9,443 bases of DNA from Syntrophaceae bacterium UBA1411 (GTDB lineage: Bacteria > Desulfobacterota > Syntrophia > Syntrophales > Smithellaceae): contig DBPV01000079.1 in NCBI GenBank assembly GCA_002304995.1, positions 981 to 10,423 of the forward strand, given 5' to 3'. Every line of letters begins with the position of its first letter. Within the stretch, counting starts at the first letter, position 1. The position numbers and the translations under genes were made by a program. The notes below the pieces were generated by a model that saw only the letters and a program-made list of their open reading frames with translations, made no database searches and was not told the DNA's origin. This document shows positions 1 to 5,627 of the stretch, one piece after another.

Positions 1-170
1 TCGTCGATGCAGAAGCCGAAAAATCCCAGTTCGGCCATCTTGTCAAAAATTTCCTTGCGCCAGAAATGGTTCTTTTCGTCTTCCTCGACGTGCGGCGCGA
101 TTTCCTTTTCGGCGAAATTGCGCGCCGTCTCCGAAATCATTTTTTGTTCTTCCGTCAGTGCAAAATCCAT
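1..170 (-). CDS. Acyl-CoA dehydrogenase, N-terminal part (cut by window edge)
   Basis: Reading leftward from an ATG at 168-170, the frame stays open to the window edge and gives 56 residues beginning MDFALTEEQKMISETARNFA and continuing EKEIAPHVEEDEK, then an aromatic-rich GFFGF segment. This is the typical opening helix pair of the acyl-CoA dehydrogenase N-terminal domain, which helps form the substrate pocket. The family uses FAD to oxidise an acyl-CoA to the 2-enoyl-CoA and passes electrons to electron-transfer flavoprotein. The catalytic Glu and FAD-binding parts lie outside the window, so substrate range cannot be judged. A strong ribosome site, GGAGGAGAAAAT, directly precedes the ATG and fixes the start. 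The gene lies 102 bp downstream of the thiolase in the same direction, so the two probably form one operon. Family assignment is fairly sure; the specific substrate is unknown. Confidence 0.85.
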   Translation of the reverse strand, partial: MDFALTEEQKMISETARNFAEKEIAPHVEEDEKNHFWRKEIFDKMAELGFFGFCID

Positions 171-220
171 ATTTTCTCCTCCCGGCTTTCTTAATGGTTG
201 GTTCCGTTCGATCCTCGTCG

Positions 221-269
221 CGCAGGGAACGGCCGCGGTGACCTCGCGGTCACAAGACTGTTCCCTGCG
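221..269 (-). repeat. Large two-tier inverted repeat between thiolase and acyl-CoA dehydrogenase genes
   Basis: The outer arms CGCAGGGAAC (221-230) and GTTCCCTGCG (260-269) are perfect 10-bp complements. Nested inside are GTGACC (238-243) and GGTCAC (248-253), perfect 6-bp complements around a 4-nt loop. The structure begins about 3 nt after the thiolase stop codon. No T-run follows it on the minus strand, so it is not a standard intrinsic terminator. It may be an intercistronic RNA stem that protects or processes the thiolase message, a partial attenuator, or a dispersed REP-like repeat. The structure is directly visible; its role is inferred. Confidence 0.8.
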
Positions 270-272
270 GCG

Positions 273-1538
273 TTATTTTCTTTCGATCACCATGCAGATC
301 CCCTGTCCGCCGCCGCCGCAGATCGTTTCCAGGGCGAAGCGGGCGTCGCGCCGCGCCATTTCGCCAAGCAGCGTGGCAAGACGCATCGTGCCGGTCGCCC
401 CGATGGGGTGCCCCAGCGAGATGCCCGAGCCGTTGACGTTGACCTTGGCGTCCATCTGTTCGTCGGAAAGTCCCGCCAGGCGCGAGTCCGCCAGGCACTG
501 CACGGCAAAGGCTTCCTGCACTTCAATCAAATCCATATCGGCAATGGTCTTGCCGATCTTTTTGAGCGCCTTGGCAACAGCCGCCGGAACGGCCGGGTAC
601 GTGAGCGTCGGGTCGGTGGCCGCGACCGCGCAGGACCGGTAGTAGGCGATCGGTTTAATGCCCAGTTCCTTCGCCTTCTTTTCAGAAGCGAGGATCACCA
701 CGGCCGCTCCGTCGTTTTCCGAAGAGGAGTTGCCGGCCGTACAGACGCCGTCCTTGTAAACGGTTTTGAGTTTGGCCAGTTTCTCCAGCGTGGTTTCGCG
801 GCGGGGGCCTTCATCCGTTTTAAAGAAAAGATCCTGGCCGCTTTTGTCCTTGCCTACCGGCACCGCCGCGATTTCATCGACGAATTTTCCCGCGTCCTGC
901 GCCGCCACGGCGCGCTGGTGGGACCTGAGCGCCCAGCGGTCCGCTTCTGCGCGGGTGATGCCTTCTTTTTTGGCCGCGGCTTCCGCCCAGGTCATCATGG
1001 AGCTCAGCTCCCCGTAGCGCCAGATGGGCTGGCTCATGACGCGGCCCCGCTGTATCCGGTCGTAAAAGGGAATGCCCCACATCGCGAGCGCCCCGTGGCC
1101 GCGCGGCATGAAACCGTATTTTTCATGGCTTTTGCCGCCCAGTCCCCACTTGATGTCTCCGGGAATGTAGAGTTCGCCCTGGCTCATGGATTCCATGCCG
1201 CCCGCGATCACGATATCGGCGTTGCCGGTTTGAATCTGCAAAGCGCCGTAATAAACGCTTTCCAGGCCGGAGCAGCAGCGCCGGTCGATCATGCCGCCGG
1301 GAATGTTGTCCGGCCAGTTGGCGTCCAGCACGGCCATGCGCGCGCCGTTGGCGCACTCGCCGTTCTGATAGGCCGACGCCATGATGACGTCATCCACCTG
1401 GGACGGATCGATGCCTGCTTTTTTGACCGCCGCCTGCAACACAACGCTGGCCAGACGATAAACCGGCACGTCCCTGAGCGCTCCGCCGTACGCGCCGATC
1501 GGTGTCCGCGCGCAACTGATAAAAACGACATTTTCCAT
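273..1538 (-). CDS. Thiolase (acetyl-CoA acetyltransferase / 3-ketoacyl-CoA thiolase family)
   Basis: This 421-residue protein carries the full thiolase signature set. The nucleophile region reads DRRCCSGLES, with Cys88 in the catalytic position of the usual NRxCxSG motif. GGMESMS follows at 114-120, GVCTAGNSSSENDGAA at 264-279, GHPIGATG at 376-383 (His377) and the C-terminal CGGGGQG with Cys407. The enzyme should cleave a 3-ketoacyl-CoA with CoA, or condense two acyl-CoAs, in the cytoplasm. It is somewhat longer than the roughly 390-400 residues usual for the family. Two oddities stand out: the conserved NEAF motif reads QEAF (Gln341), and a second Cys (89) adjoins the nucleophile. The ATG at 1536-1538 gives the normal thiolase N-terminus (VFISCARTPIG) and is preceded by AAAGGGGTG. 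An acyl-CoA dehydrogenase follows in the same direction, consistent with beta-oxidation-like chemistry. A strong sigma-54 promoter candidate lies about 77 bp upstream. Chain-length preference is unknown. Confidence 0.93.
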   Translation of the reverse strand: MENVVFISCARTPIGAYGGALRDVPVYRLASVVLQAAVKKAGIDPSQVDDVIMASAYQNGECANGARMAVLDANWPDNIPGGMIDRRCCSGLESVYYGALQIQTGNADIVIAGGMESMSQGELYIPGDIKWGLGGKSHEKYGFMPRGHGALAMWGIPFYDRIQRGRVMSQPIWRYGELSSMMTWAEAAAKKEGITRAEADRWALRSHQRAVAAQDAGKFVDEIAAVPVGKDKSGQDLFFKTDEGPRRETTLEKLAKLKTVYKDGVCTAGNSSSENDGAAVVILASEKKAKELGIKPIAYYRSCAVAATDPTLTYPAVPAAVAKALKKIGKTIADMDLIEVQEAFAVQCLADSRLAGLSDEQMDAKVNVNGSGISLGHPIGATGTMRLATLLGEMARRDARFALETICGGGGQGICMVIERK

Positions 1539-1614
1539 ATATACACCCCTTTATAAGTTTATCCCCGAGATTTTTGATTGCCGTATTATGCGCATTCCCG
1601 CCGCAATTGTGCAA

Positions 1615-1630
1615 AGCAAATACCGTACCA
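1615..1630 (-). promoter_or_regulatory. Sigma-54 (-24/-12) promoter for thiolase/acyl-CoA dehydrogenase operon
   Basis: On the minus strand this site reads TGGTACGGTATTTGCT. Against the sigma-54 consensus TGGCACG-N4-TTGCW it matches 11 of 12 defined positions. The essential GG (1628-1629) and GC (1616-1617) are exactly 10 nt apart. Transcription should start near 1604-1605, leaving a leader of about 66 nt before the thiolase ATG. The next gene on the other side encodes a sigma-54 activator, which makes the match far more believable. The match is seen directly; activity is inferred. Confidence 0.82.
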
Positions 1631-1672
1631 GTGATGCGGGCCGGCGGCCGGCCTTCAGGACCCGCCCATCCG

Positions 1673-1697
1673 GCGTTTTTCGGGCGTTTTTCGGGCG
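1673..1697. repeat. Short tandem repeat, 11-bp unit
   Basis: The unit GCGTTTTTCGG occurs twice head to tail (1673-1683 and 1684-1694), followed by a third GCG. It lies upstream of both the thiolase promoter and the weaker plus-strand sigma-54-like site. Replication slippage is one explanation; repeated binding sites are another. No function can be assigned. Confidence 0.7.
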
Positions 1698-1708
1698 TAA
1701 AATGCGGT

Positions 1709-1724
1709 CGGAAAGGCGCTTGCT
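1709..1724 (+). promoter_or_regulatory. Possible second sigma-54 promoter, upstream of the activator gene
   Basis: The plus strand reads CGGAAAGGCGCTTGCT, with GG (1710-1711) and GC (1722-1723) separated by 10 nt and a perfect TTGCT downstream element. It matches 9 of 12 consensus positions; the upstream half is weak. If used, transcription would start near 1735, about 104 nt before the activator start, and would allow autoactivation. Chance occurrence is possible. Confidence 0.4.
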
Positions 1725-1754
1725 TCCTTTGCCGGTTTTCCGCGGAGAACCTGG

Positions 1755-1781
1755 TTGACAGGATTGTATTAATTTTATACA
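1755..1781 (+). promoter_or_regulatory. Possible sigma-70-type promoter for the activator gene
   Basis: A perfect TTGACA (1755-1760) is followed after 15 nt by TATACA (1776-1781), a 4-of-6 match to the -10 consensus. The spacing is shorter than the preferred 17 nt, so strength is doubtful. The AT-rich surroundings and the downstream gene orientation fit a housekeeping promoter supplying basal activator. The -10 element overlaps one arm of an inverted repeat. Confidence 0.4.
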
Positions 1782-1801
1782 TAGAAAACGATAAATGTAT
1801 A
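1776..1801. promoter_or_regulatory. Inverted repeat TATACAT-N12-ATGTATA, possible operator or activator site
   Basis: TATACAT (1776-1782) and ATGTATA (1795-1801) are perfect 7-bp complements separated by 12 nt. The dyad overlaps the candidate -10 of the activator promoter, where a bound protein would repress. It also lies roughly 170-200 bp upstream of the predicted thiolase start, a usual distance for sigma-54 enhancer sites. Either use is inferred. Confidence 0.4.
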
Positions 1802-1814
1802 TAAGATAAACATC

Positions 1815-1832
1815 AGGAGGGGGCCGGAAAGG
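1815..1832 (+). promoter_or_regulatory. Ribosome-binding region of activator gene
   Basis: Two purine-rich stretches precede the ATG at 1839. AGGAGGGGG (1815-1823) is strong but 15 nt away, while GGAAAGG (1826-1832) is weaker but 6 nt away. No start codon lies at the ideal distance from the stronger one. An in-frame ATG at 1896, preceded by GGGGAAG, is an alternative start that would remove 19 residues of non-conserved sequence. Confidence 0.5.
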
Positions 1833-1838
1833 CGAAAA

Positions 1839-2882
1839 ATGACGGGACGGCAGGATCAGGAGAGAAACGGGCGGCCGGGACGGACGGCGGGGAAGATGGA
1901 GGAGCACGAAAGCGGCGAGCGGCTGGGGGCGGCGTTTGACGAACTCATCGGAGCGAATCCCGCGTTTCGGAAGGCGCTGGTGACGGCGCAGCGGGCGGCG
2001 CGGTCGGACATTGCGGTGCTGATCATCGGAGAGAGCGGGACGGGGAAGGAGATCCTGGCGCGGGCGATCCACCAGACGAGCGGCCGGAGGAACAAGCCTC
2101 TGGTGGACGTGAACTGCGCGGCGATTCCCGACAGCCTCATTGAGAGCGAGCTTTTCGGCTACGAGAAGGGGGCCTTCACGGGCGCGCGGACCGAAGGGAG
2201 CAAGGGATACTTCGACGAGGCGCACGAAGGGACGATCCTGCTCGACGAGATCGGCGATTCCTCTTTATCCGTGCAGTCCAAGCTCCTGCGCGTGCTGGAG
2301 TCCGGATCGTTCAAGCGGGTCGGGGGGACGAAGAACATCCGGGTGGACGTGCGGATCATCTCTTCGACGAACCAGGATCTCGCGGAGCTCATTGAGCAGA
2401 AGAAGTTTCGCGAGGATTTGTTTTTCAGACTCAACGCGTTTACGATTCATCTGCCGCCGCTTCGGGAGCGGCCGGAGGACATCGCGCTTCTCGTGGATCA
2501 CTTTTTGAAGCACCACGAGACGGCGCAGAAGCAGAAGTGGCGGATATCGGCGGACGCGCTCGGCGTGCTGCGGTCGTACCACTGGCCGGGGAATGTGCGG
2601 GAGCTCAAGGGCGTGATGAGCTACGCGGTGAATATGACGCAGTCGCCGGTGATCGACACGGGATCGCTGCCGAACTTCATCTTTTCGGGAACGGACCGGC
2701 GGCCGGGACCGCCGGCCGCGTCGCGGACGTCGTACAATCTGGCGGAGGCGGTGCGCGATGTGGAACGGCGGTTGATCGGCGAGGTTCTGGCGACGGCGGC
2801 AAACAAGACGGAGGCCATCCGGCTTTTGGGGATCAGCCGGCGGACGTTTTATCTGAAGCTGAAGGAATACGATCTGGGCTGA
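1839..2882 (+). CDS. Sigma-54-dependent transcriptional activator without N-terminal sensory domain
   Basis: The 347-residue protein is almost entirely a bacterial enhancer-binding protein core. The AAA+ domain (about 34-285) shows Walker A GESGTGKE (64-71), the sigma-54-contacting GAFTGA loop (111-116), Walker B LLDEIG (134-139), sensor I SSTN (175-178), the arginine-finger region REDLFFRL (191-198) and GNVREL of sensor II (251-256). A Pro/Arg-rich linker follows, then a Fis-type helix-turn-helix (about 300-345) ending ISRRTFYLKLKEYDLG. Such proteins bind upstream DNA and use ATP hydrolysis to open sigma-54 RNA polymerase promoters. Only about 30 hydrophilic residues precede the AAA+ core, so there is no receiver, PAS, GAF or ACT domain; a PspF-like arrangement with control by a partner or by synthesis level is possible. 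Sigma-54 promoter candidates flank the gene on both sides. It uses unusually many G-ending codons (GGG, GCG, CGG, ACG). Confidence 0.93.
   Translation: MTGRQDQERNGRPGRTAGKMEEHESGERLGAAFDELIGANPAFRKALVTAQRAARSDIAVLIIGESGTGKEILARAIHQTSGRRNKPLVDVNCAAIPDSLIESELFGYEKGAFTGARTEGSKGYFDEAHEGTILLDEIGDSSLSVQSKLLRVLESGSFKRVGGTKNIRVDVRIISSTNQDLAELIEQKKFREDLFFRLNAFTIHLPPLRERPEDIALLVDHFLKHHETAQKQKWRISADALGVLRSYHWPGNVRELKGVMSYAVNMTQSPVIDTGSLPNFIFSGTDRRPGPPAASRTSYNLAEAVRDVERRLIGEVLATAANKTEAIRLLGISRRTFYLKLKEYDLG
2696..2715. promoter_or_regulatory. Possible enhancer site inside the activator coding region
   Basis: CCGGCGG (2696-2702) and CCGCCGG (2709-2715) form a perfect 7-bp dyad with a 6-nt spacer. The 11-mer CCGGCGGCCGG here (2696-2706) recurs exactly at 1641-1651 near the thiolase promoter. 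The dyad lies about 180-200 bp upstream of the -24 element of the lyase promoter, a normal enhancer distance. It encodes the Arg/Pro/Ala linker of the activator, so codon bias may explain it. Confidence 0.25.
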
Positions 2883-2895
2883 AAGTCGGGAACAG

Positions 2896-2911
2896 TGGAA
2901 CGACTTATGCA
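2896..2911 (+). promoter_or_regulatory. Sigma-54 (-24/-12) promoter for the HMG-CoA-lyase-like gene
   Basis: The plus strand reads TGGAACGACTTATGCA. It matches 10 of 12 defined consensus positions, with the invariant GG (2897-2898) and GC (2909-2910) spaced by exactly 10 nt. It lies in the 65-bp gap between the activator and lyase-like genes. Predicted transcription starts near 2922, giving a leader of about 26 nt that still contains the ribosome site. The location just after a sigma-54 activator gene strongly supports it. Confidence 0.75.
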
Positions 2912-2947
2912 TTAAAGGTCGGATAAAAAGCACAGGGAAGCAGGGAT

Positions 2948-3931
2948 ATGCCCAACGGCGCGACAACGAAAAGGAAAGACGCCCAGGTGACGCTGGTGGA
3001 AGTATCGCCGCGCGACGGACTTCCGGCTGTTTGTGACGGCCTGTCGACGGCGGAAAAAATCCGCTACATCAACAAGCTGTCGGAGACGGGACTGAGAAAG
3101 ATTGAATGCGCGTCGTTCACGCATCCGCGGCTGTTGCCGGAAGGGTACGACGCGGAGCGGCTGATTGCGGGAATCGCGAAGAAGCCGGAGGTGACCTACG
3201 TCGGACTGGTGCCCAACGAGATCGGATGCCGGCGGGCGGTGATCACGCAGATCGACGAGATCCTGATTTTGCTTGCGGCCTCCGACACGTTCAACATGCT
3301 GAACCTGGGCCGGAGCCTGAAGGAAAGTCTGCACAAGGCGTTGCCGTCGATTCTGGAGACGGCGGCGCAGAACCGCCGGAGCGTTAGGGTGTACGTGATG
3401 ACGGCCTTCGGCTGTCCGTATATGGGGCGGATTCGTCCGGAGGAAGTGGCCCAACTGGTTTTGAAGCTGGCATACATGGGCGTTTCGGAAATTGCGCTCG
3501 TGGATTCGACGGGGATGGCGAATCCGAAGACGGTGCGGGAGACGATCGGCGCGGTGGCGGAGCAGAGCCTGGACATCAAGCTGGCGGTGCATTTTCACAA
3601 TACGCGCGGGGCGGCCATTGCCAACTGCATGGCCGCGTACGAGGCGGGCGTACGGATTTTCGATACGTCGCTGGGGGGGATGAGCGCGACGCCTTACGGG
3701 GCAAGCGAACTGGATTTGGGATACTGGAATGTGCCGACGGAGGACCTGGTGCAGTTGTTTGAGGAGATGGGCATCAGGACGGGGATCGATCTAGAGGGGC
3801 TTCTGGAGTGCGTAAGGATGGCGGAGAAGATGGCAGGGCGGGCCCTGCCGGGACACATCCTGCGGGCGCGGCCTGCCTCGCAAATCTTCGAAATTCCCCA
3901 GTACCTCAAGCGCCGGCCCATCCTTGACTGA
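2948..3931 (+). CDS. HMG-CoA-lyase-like DRE-TIM enzyme lacking the signature loop cysteine
   Basis: The 327-residue protein belongs to the hydroxymethylglutaryl-CoA lyase-like TIM-barrel family. It has VEVSPRDGL (17-25; Arg22 and Asp23 fit the catalytic and metal positions), IECASFTHP (52-60), AFGCPYMG (153-160), DSTGMANP (186-193) and the metal-binding HFHNT (215-219; His215, His217). True lyases cleave HMG-CoA to acetyl-CoA and acetoacetate and carry a GGCPYA loop with a catalytic Cys. Here that place reads SLGGMSATPYGAS (241-253), so Met245 replaces the Cys, and the loop is longer before NVPTED (261-266), whose Asn may still be a metal ligand. The reaction may therefore be a related lyase or a condensation on another acyl-CoA. 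The ATG follows GGAAGCAGGGAT. A sigma-54 promoter candidate precedes it. Like the activator upstream it favours G-ending codons, unlike the ligase downstream. Family is sure; substrate is not. Confidence 0.85.
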   Translation: MPNGATTKRKDAQVTLVEVSPRDGLPAVCDGLSTAEKIRYINKLSETGLRKIECASFTHPRLLPEGYDAERLIAGIAKKPEVTYVGLVPNEIGCRRAVITQIDEILILLAASDTFNMLNLGRSLKESLHKALPSILETAAQNRRSVRVYVMTAFGCPYMGRIRPEEVAQLVLKLAYMGVSEIALVDSTGMANPKTVRETIGAVAEQSLDIKLAVHFHNTRGAAIANCMAAYEAGVRIFDTSLGGMSATPYGASELDLGYWNVPTEDLVQLFEEMGIRTGIDLEGLLECVRMAEKMAGRALPGHILRARPASQIFEIPQYLKRRPILD

Positions 3932-3961
3932 AAAAAAAAAGAGTAAATCCGCGGGAAGTTC

Positions 3962-3992
3962 TTGGATTTCGCGTTGTGTAATTTATATACAC
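3962..3992 (+). promoter_or_regulatory. Possible promoter and operator ahead of the acyl-CoA ligase gene
   Basis: In the 135-bp gap before the ligase, TTGGAT (3962-3967) and TATATA (3984-3989) are spaced by 16 nt as a moderate sigma-70-like pair. They overlap a dyad, GTGTA (3976-3980) with TACAC (3988-3992). The octamer TATATACA here (3984-3991) is the complement of one ahead of the activator and also occurs at the thiolase start. No sigma-54 GG-N10-GC match was found in this gap, so the ligase and mutase may have separate control. Confidence 0.35.
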
Positions 3993-4066
3993 TGTTTTTT
4001 GCCAAGCAGGATTCAATGATCCAATAAAAAATACAATTCTTTGGAATAAATTGAGGAGGCTTCACG

Positions 4067-5572
4067 ATGAACATTGCGGAATTGGCTTTGGAGAACTTGA
4101 AAGTCGGCGAACACACAAGCTATATTTTCGAGGGAAAGGAAATTACCAATTTCCAGATGGACCGCGCCGCGCGGCGGTTCGGCAATGCGCTTCTGAAACT
4201 GGGAGTGTCGCGGGGCGACCGGGTCATCATGCAGATGCCCAACTGTCCCGAGGTGCTGCAGGCGTTTCAGGCCATCTGGCGGATCGGCGCCATTGCTTTG
4301 CCGATCAATTATCTGGTCGGCCAGGAAGAAATCAATTTTATTTATCAGGACAGCGGCGTGCATACCGTCATCACGTCTCCGGAATATCTGGATAAAGTCA
4401 AAACCGCGCAGTCCAAATCCGGTGTCGTAAAGAACATCATCATGGTTGCGGACCAGGACGTCGAAGGAACGCATAACTTTCAGAAGCTGGTCGATCAGAG
4501 CTCCGAGGATCTGATGATGGCCGAGACGGCCGACGACGATGTCGCCACGATGATTTATACCTCCGGCACGACCGGCACGCCCAAAGGCGTCATGCTCACC
4601 CACGCGGGACTGGCCCACTCCGCGCGGATGCAGCAGGAAACCACAAAGCTTCCGCAGGATCTGGTGTCGCTGGCCATGCTCCCTTTATGCCATTCCTTCG
4701 GCGTGGCCATGATGAACGGATCGTTTCTGCGCCTTCACGGCAAAGTGGTCATCATGCGGCAGTTCAATCTGGAGCAGGTGTTTGCCAATATCGACAAATA
4801 CAAGGTCCAGTCGGTTCCCATCGTTCCCACCATGGTCATTTACATGCTGATGTTTCCCGACTACAAAAAATACGATATCCGCTCGGTTAAATACTGGGTC
4901 TGCGGCTCGGCGCCTCTGTCCATCGATACCTGGAAACAGTTCAAGGAAAAGTTCGGCATGGAAATCGGGGAAGGCTGGGGACTTTCCGAAGCGGGGGCGA
5001 ATAATTCAACGAACATCGGCCGTCCCGTGATCAAGCCCGGCACCATCGGAAAACCCATGAAAGGGATGGAGATGAAAATTTTCGACGACCATGACAACGA
5101 AGTCCCGCAGGGGCAGGAAGGCGAAATTGTTCTCAAGGGCCCGATGGTGATGAAAGGCTACTGGAATATGCCTGAAGCCACGGCAGAAGTCATCCGCAAC
5201 GGCTGGCTGCACACCGGCGACATCGGCTTTGTGGACGCAGACGGATATTTTACGATCACAGACCGCAAAAAGGACATCATCATCAAGGGCGGCGAAAACA
5301 TCTCACCGCGCGTCATTGAAGAAGTTCTCTACGCTCACCCGGCCGTCGCCGAAGCGTCCGTCATCGGGATCAAAGACAAGGTTTACGGCGAGGACATCAA
5401 GGCCTTTGTGACGCTCAAGCCGAATGCCGCGGCGACGTCTGACGAAATCCTGGAGTTCTGCCGGGGAAAACTGAAGAAATTCTTCGTTCCGAAGGAAGTG
5501 GTCATTCTCGCCGCCATGCCCAAAACGCTGGTGGGGAAAATTCTGAAAAAAGAACTGCGTAAAATGGCCTGA
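4067..5572 (+). CDS. AMP-forming acyl-CoA synthetase (class I adenylate-forming ligase)
   Basis: This 501-residue protein should activate a carboxylic acid to its CoA thioester through an acyl-adenylate. All core motifs are present: the P-loop IYTSGTTGTPKG (163-174), GEGWGLSEAG (301-310) in the A5 position, TGD (383-385), the hinge and A8 region DRKKDIIIKGGENISP (399-414), and the C-terminal LVGKILKKELRK with catalytic Lys491. The length is normal for short single-domain fatty-acid or aryl-acid CoA ligases. No signal peptide or membrane segment is visible, so it is cytoplasmic. The start is fixed by TGAGGAGGC about 7 nt before the ATG. The methylmalonyl-CoA mutase gene follows after 55 bp and is probably co-transcribed, hinting at an acid whose oxidation yields propionyl- or methylmalonyl-CoA. 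The exact substrate (short, branched or aromatic) cannot be read from sequence. Confidence 0.92.
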   Translation: MNIAELALENLKVGEHTSYIFEGKEITNFQMDRAARRFGNALLKLGVSRGDRVIMQMPNCPEVLQAFQAIWRIGAIALPINYLVGQEEINFIYQDSGVHTVITSPEYLDKVKTAQSKSGVVKNIIMVADQDVEGTHNFQKLVDQSSEDLMMAETADDDVATMIYTSGTTGTPKGVMLTHAGLAHSARMQQETTKLPQDLVSLAMLPLCHSFGVAMMNGSFLRLHGKVVIMRQFNLEQVFANIDKYKVQSVPIVPTMVIYMLMFPDYKKYDIRSVKYWVCGSAPLSIDTWKQFKEKFGMEIGEGWGLSEAGANNSTNIGRPVIKPGTIGKPMKGMEMKIFDDHDNEVPQGQEGEIVLKGPMVMKGYWNMPEATAEVIRNGWLHTGDIGFVDADGYFTITDRKKDIIIKGGENISPRVIEEVLYAHPAVAEASVIGIKDKVYGEDIKAFVTLKPNAAATSDEILEFCRGKLKKFFVPKEVVILAAMPKTLVGKILKKELRKMA

Positions 5573-5627
5573 GACAGGAAGGCCTCCGGGTGACAAGCCC
5601 CGATTCGACCAGCAAAGGAGTTTTATC

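Larger units (their letters stand above)
1539..1838. other. Divergent regulatory region between thiolase operon and sigma-54 activator gene
   Basis: This 300-bp stretch has no convincing gene of its own. It separates two units transcribed away from each other. The thiolase-proximal part holds a sigma-54 promoter on the minus strand. The centre is very GC-rich, with a GGCCGGC/GCCGGCC dyad near 1639-1653 and a tandem 11-bp repeat. The activator-proximal part switches to AT-rich DNA with a sigma-70-like promoter, a TATACAT/ATGTATA inverted repeat and the activator ribosome site. Confidence 0.75.

Noticed and set aside
198..1556. 452-residue open frame on the plus strand
   Set aside because: Antisense to the thiolase; no recognisable domain, and it crosses the intercistronic hairpin.
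1551..2225. 224-residue minus-strand frame spanning the divergent region
   Set aside because: It would run through the thiolase promoter and the start of the activator; the composition is Arg/Pro-rich with no domain.
2265..2966. 233-residue minus-strand frame, with another at 2912-3598
   Set aside because: Both are Arg/His/Pro-rich shadows of the activator and lyase-like genes with no ribosome site or motif.
3962..4066. Sigma-54 promoter ahead of the acyl-CoA ligase
   Set aside because: I looked for GG-N10-GC on the coding strand and found no acceptable match, so the ligase-mutase unit is not claimed as part of the sigma-54 regulon.
4013..4618. 201-residue minus-strand frame
   Set aside because: Antisense to the acyl-CoA ligase N-terminus; no motif and the ligase is clearly real.
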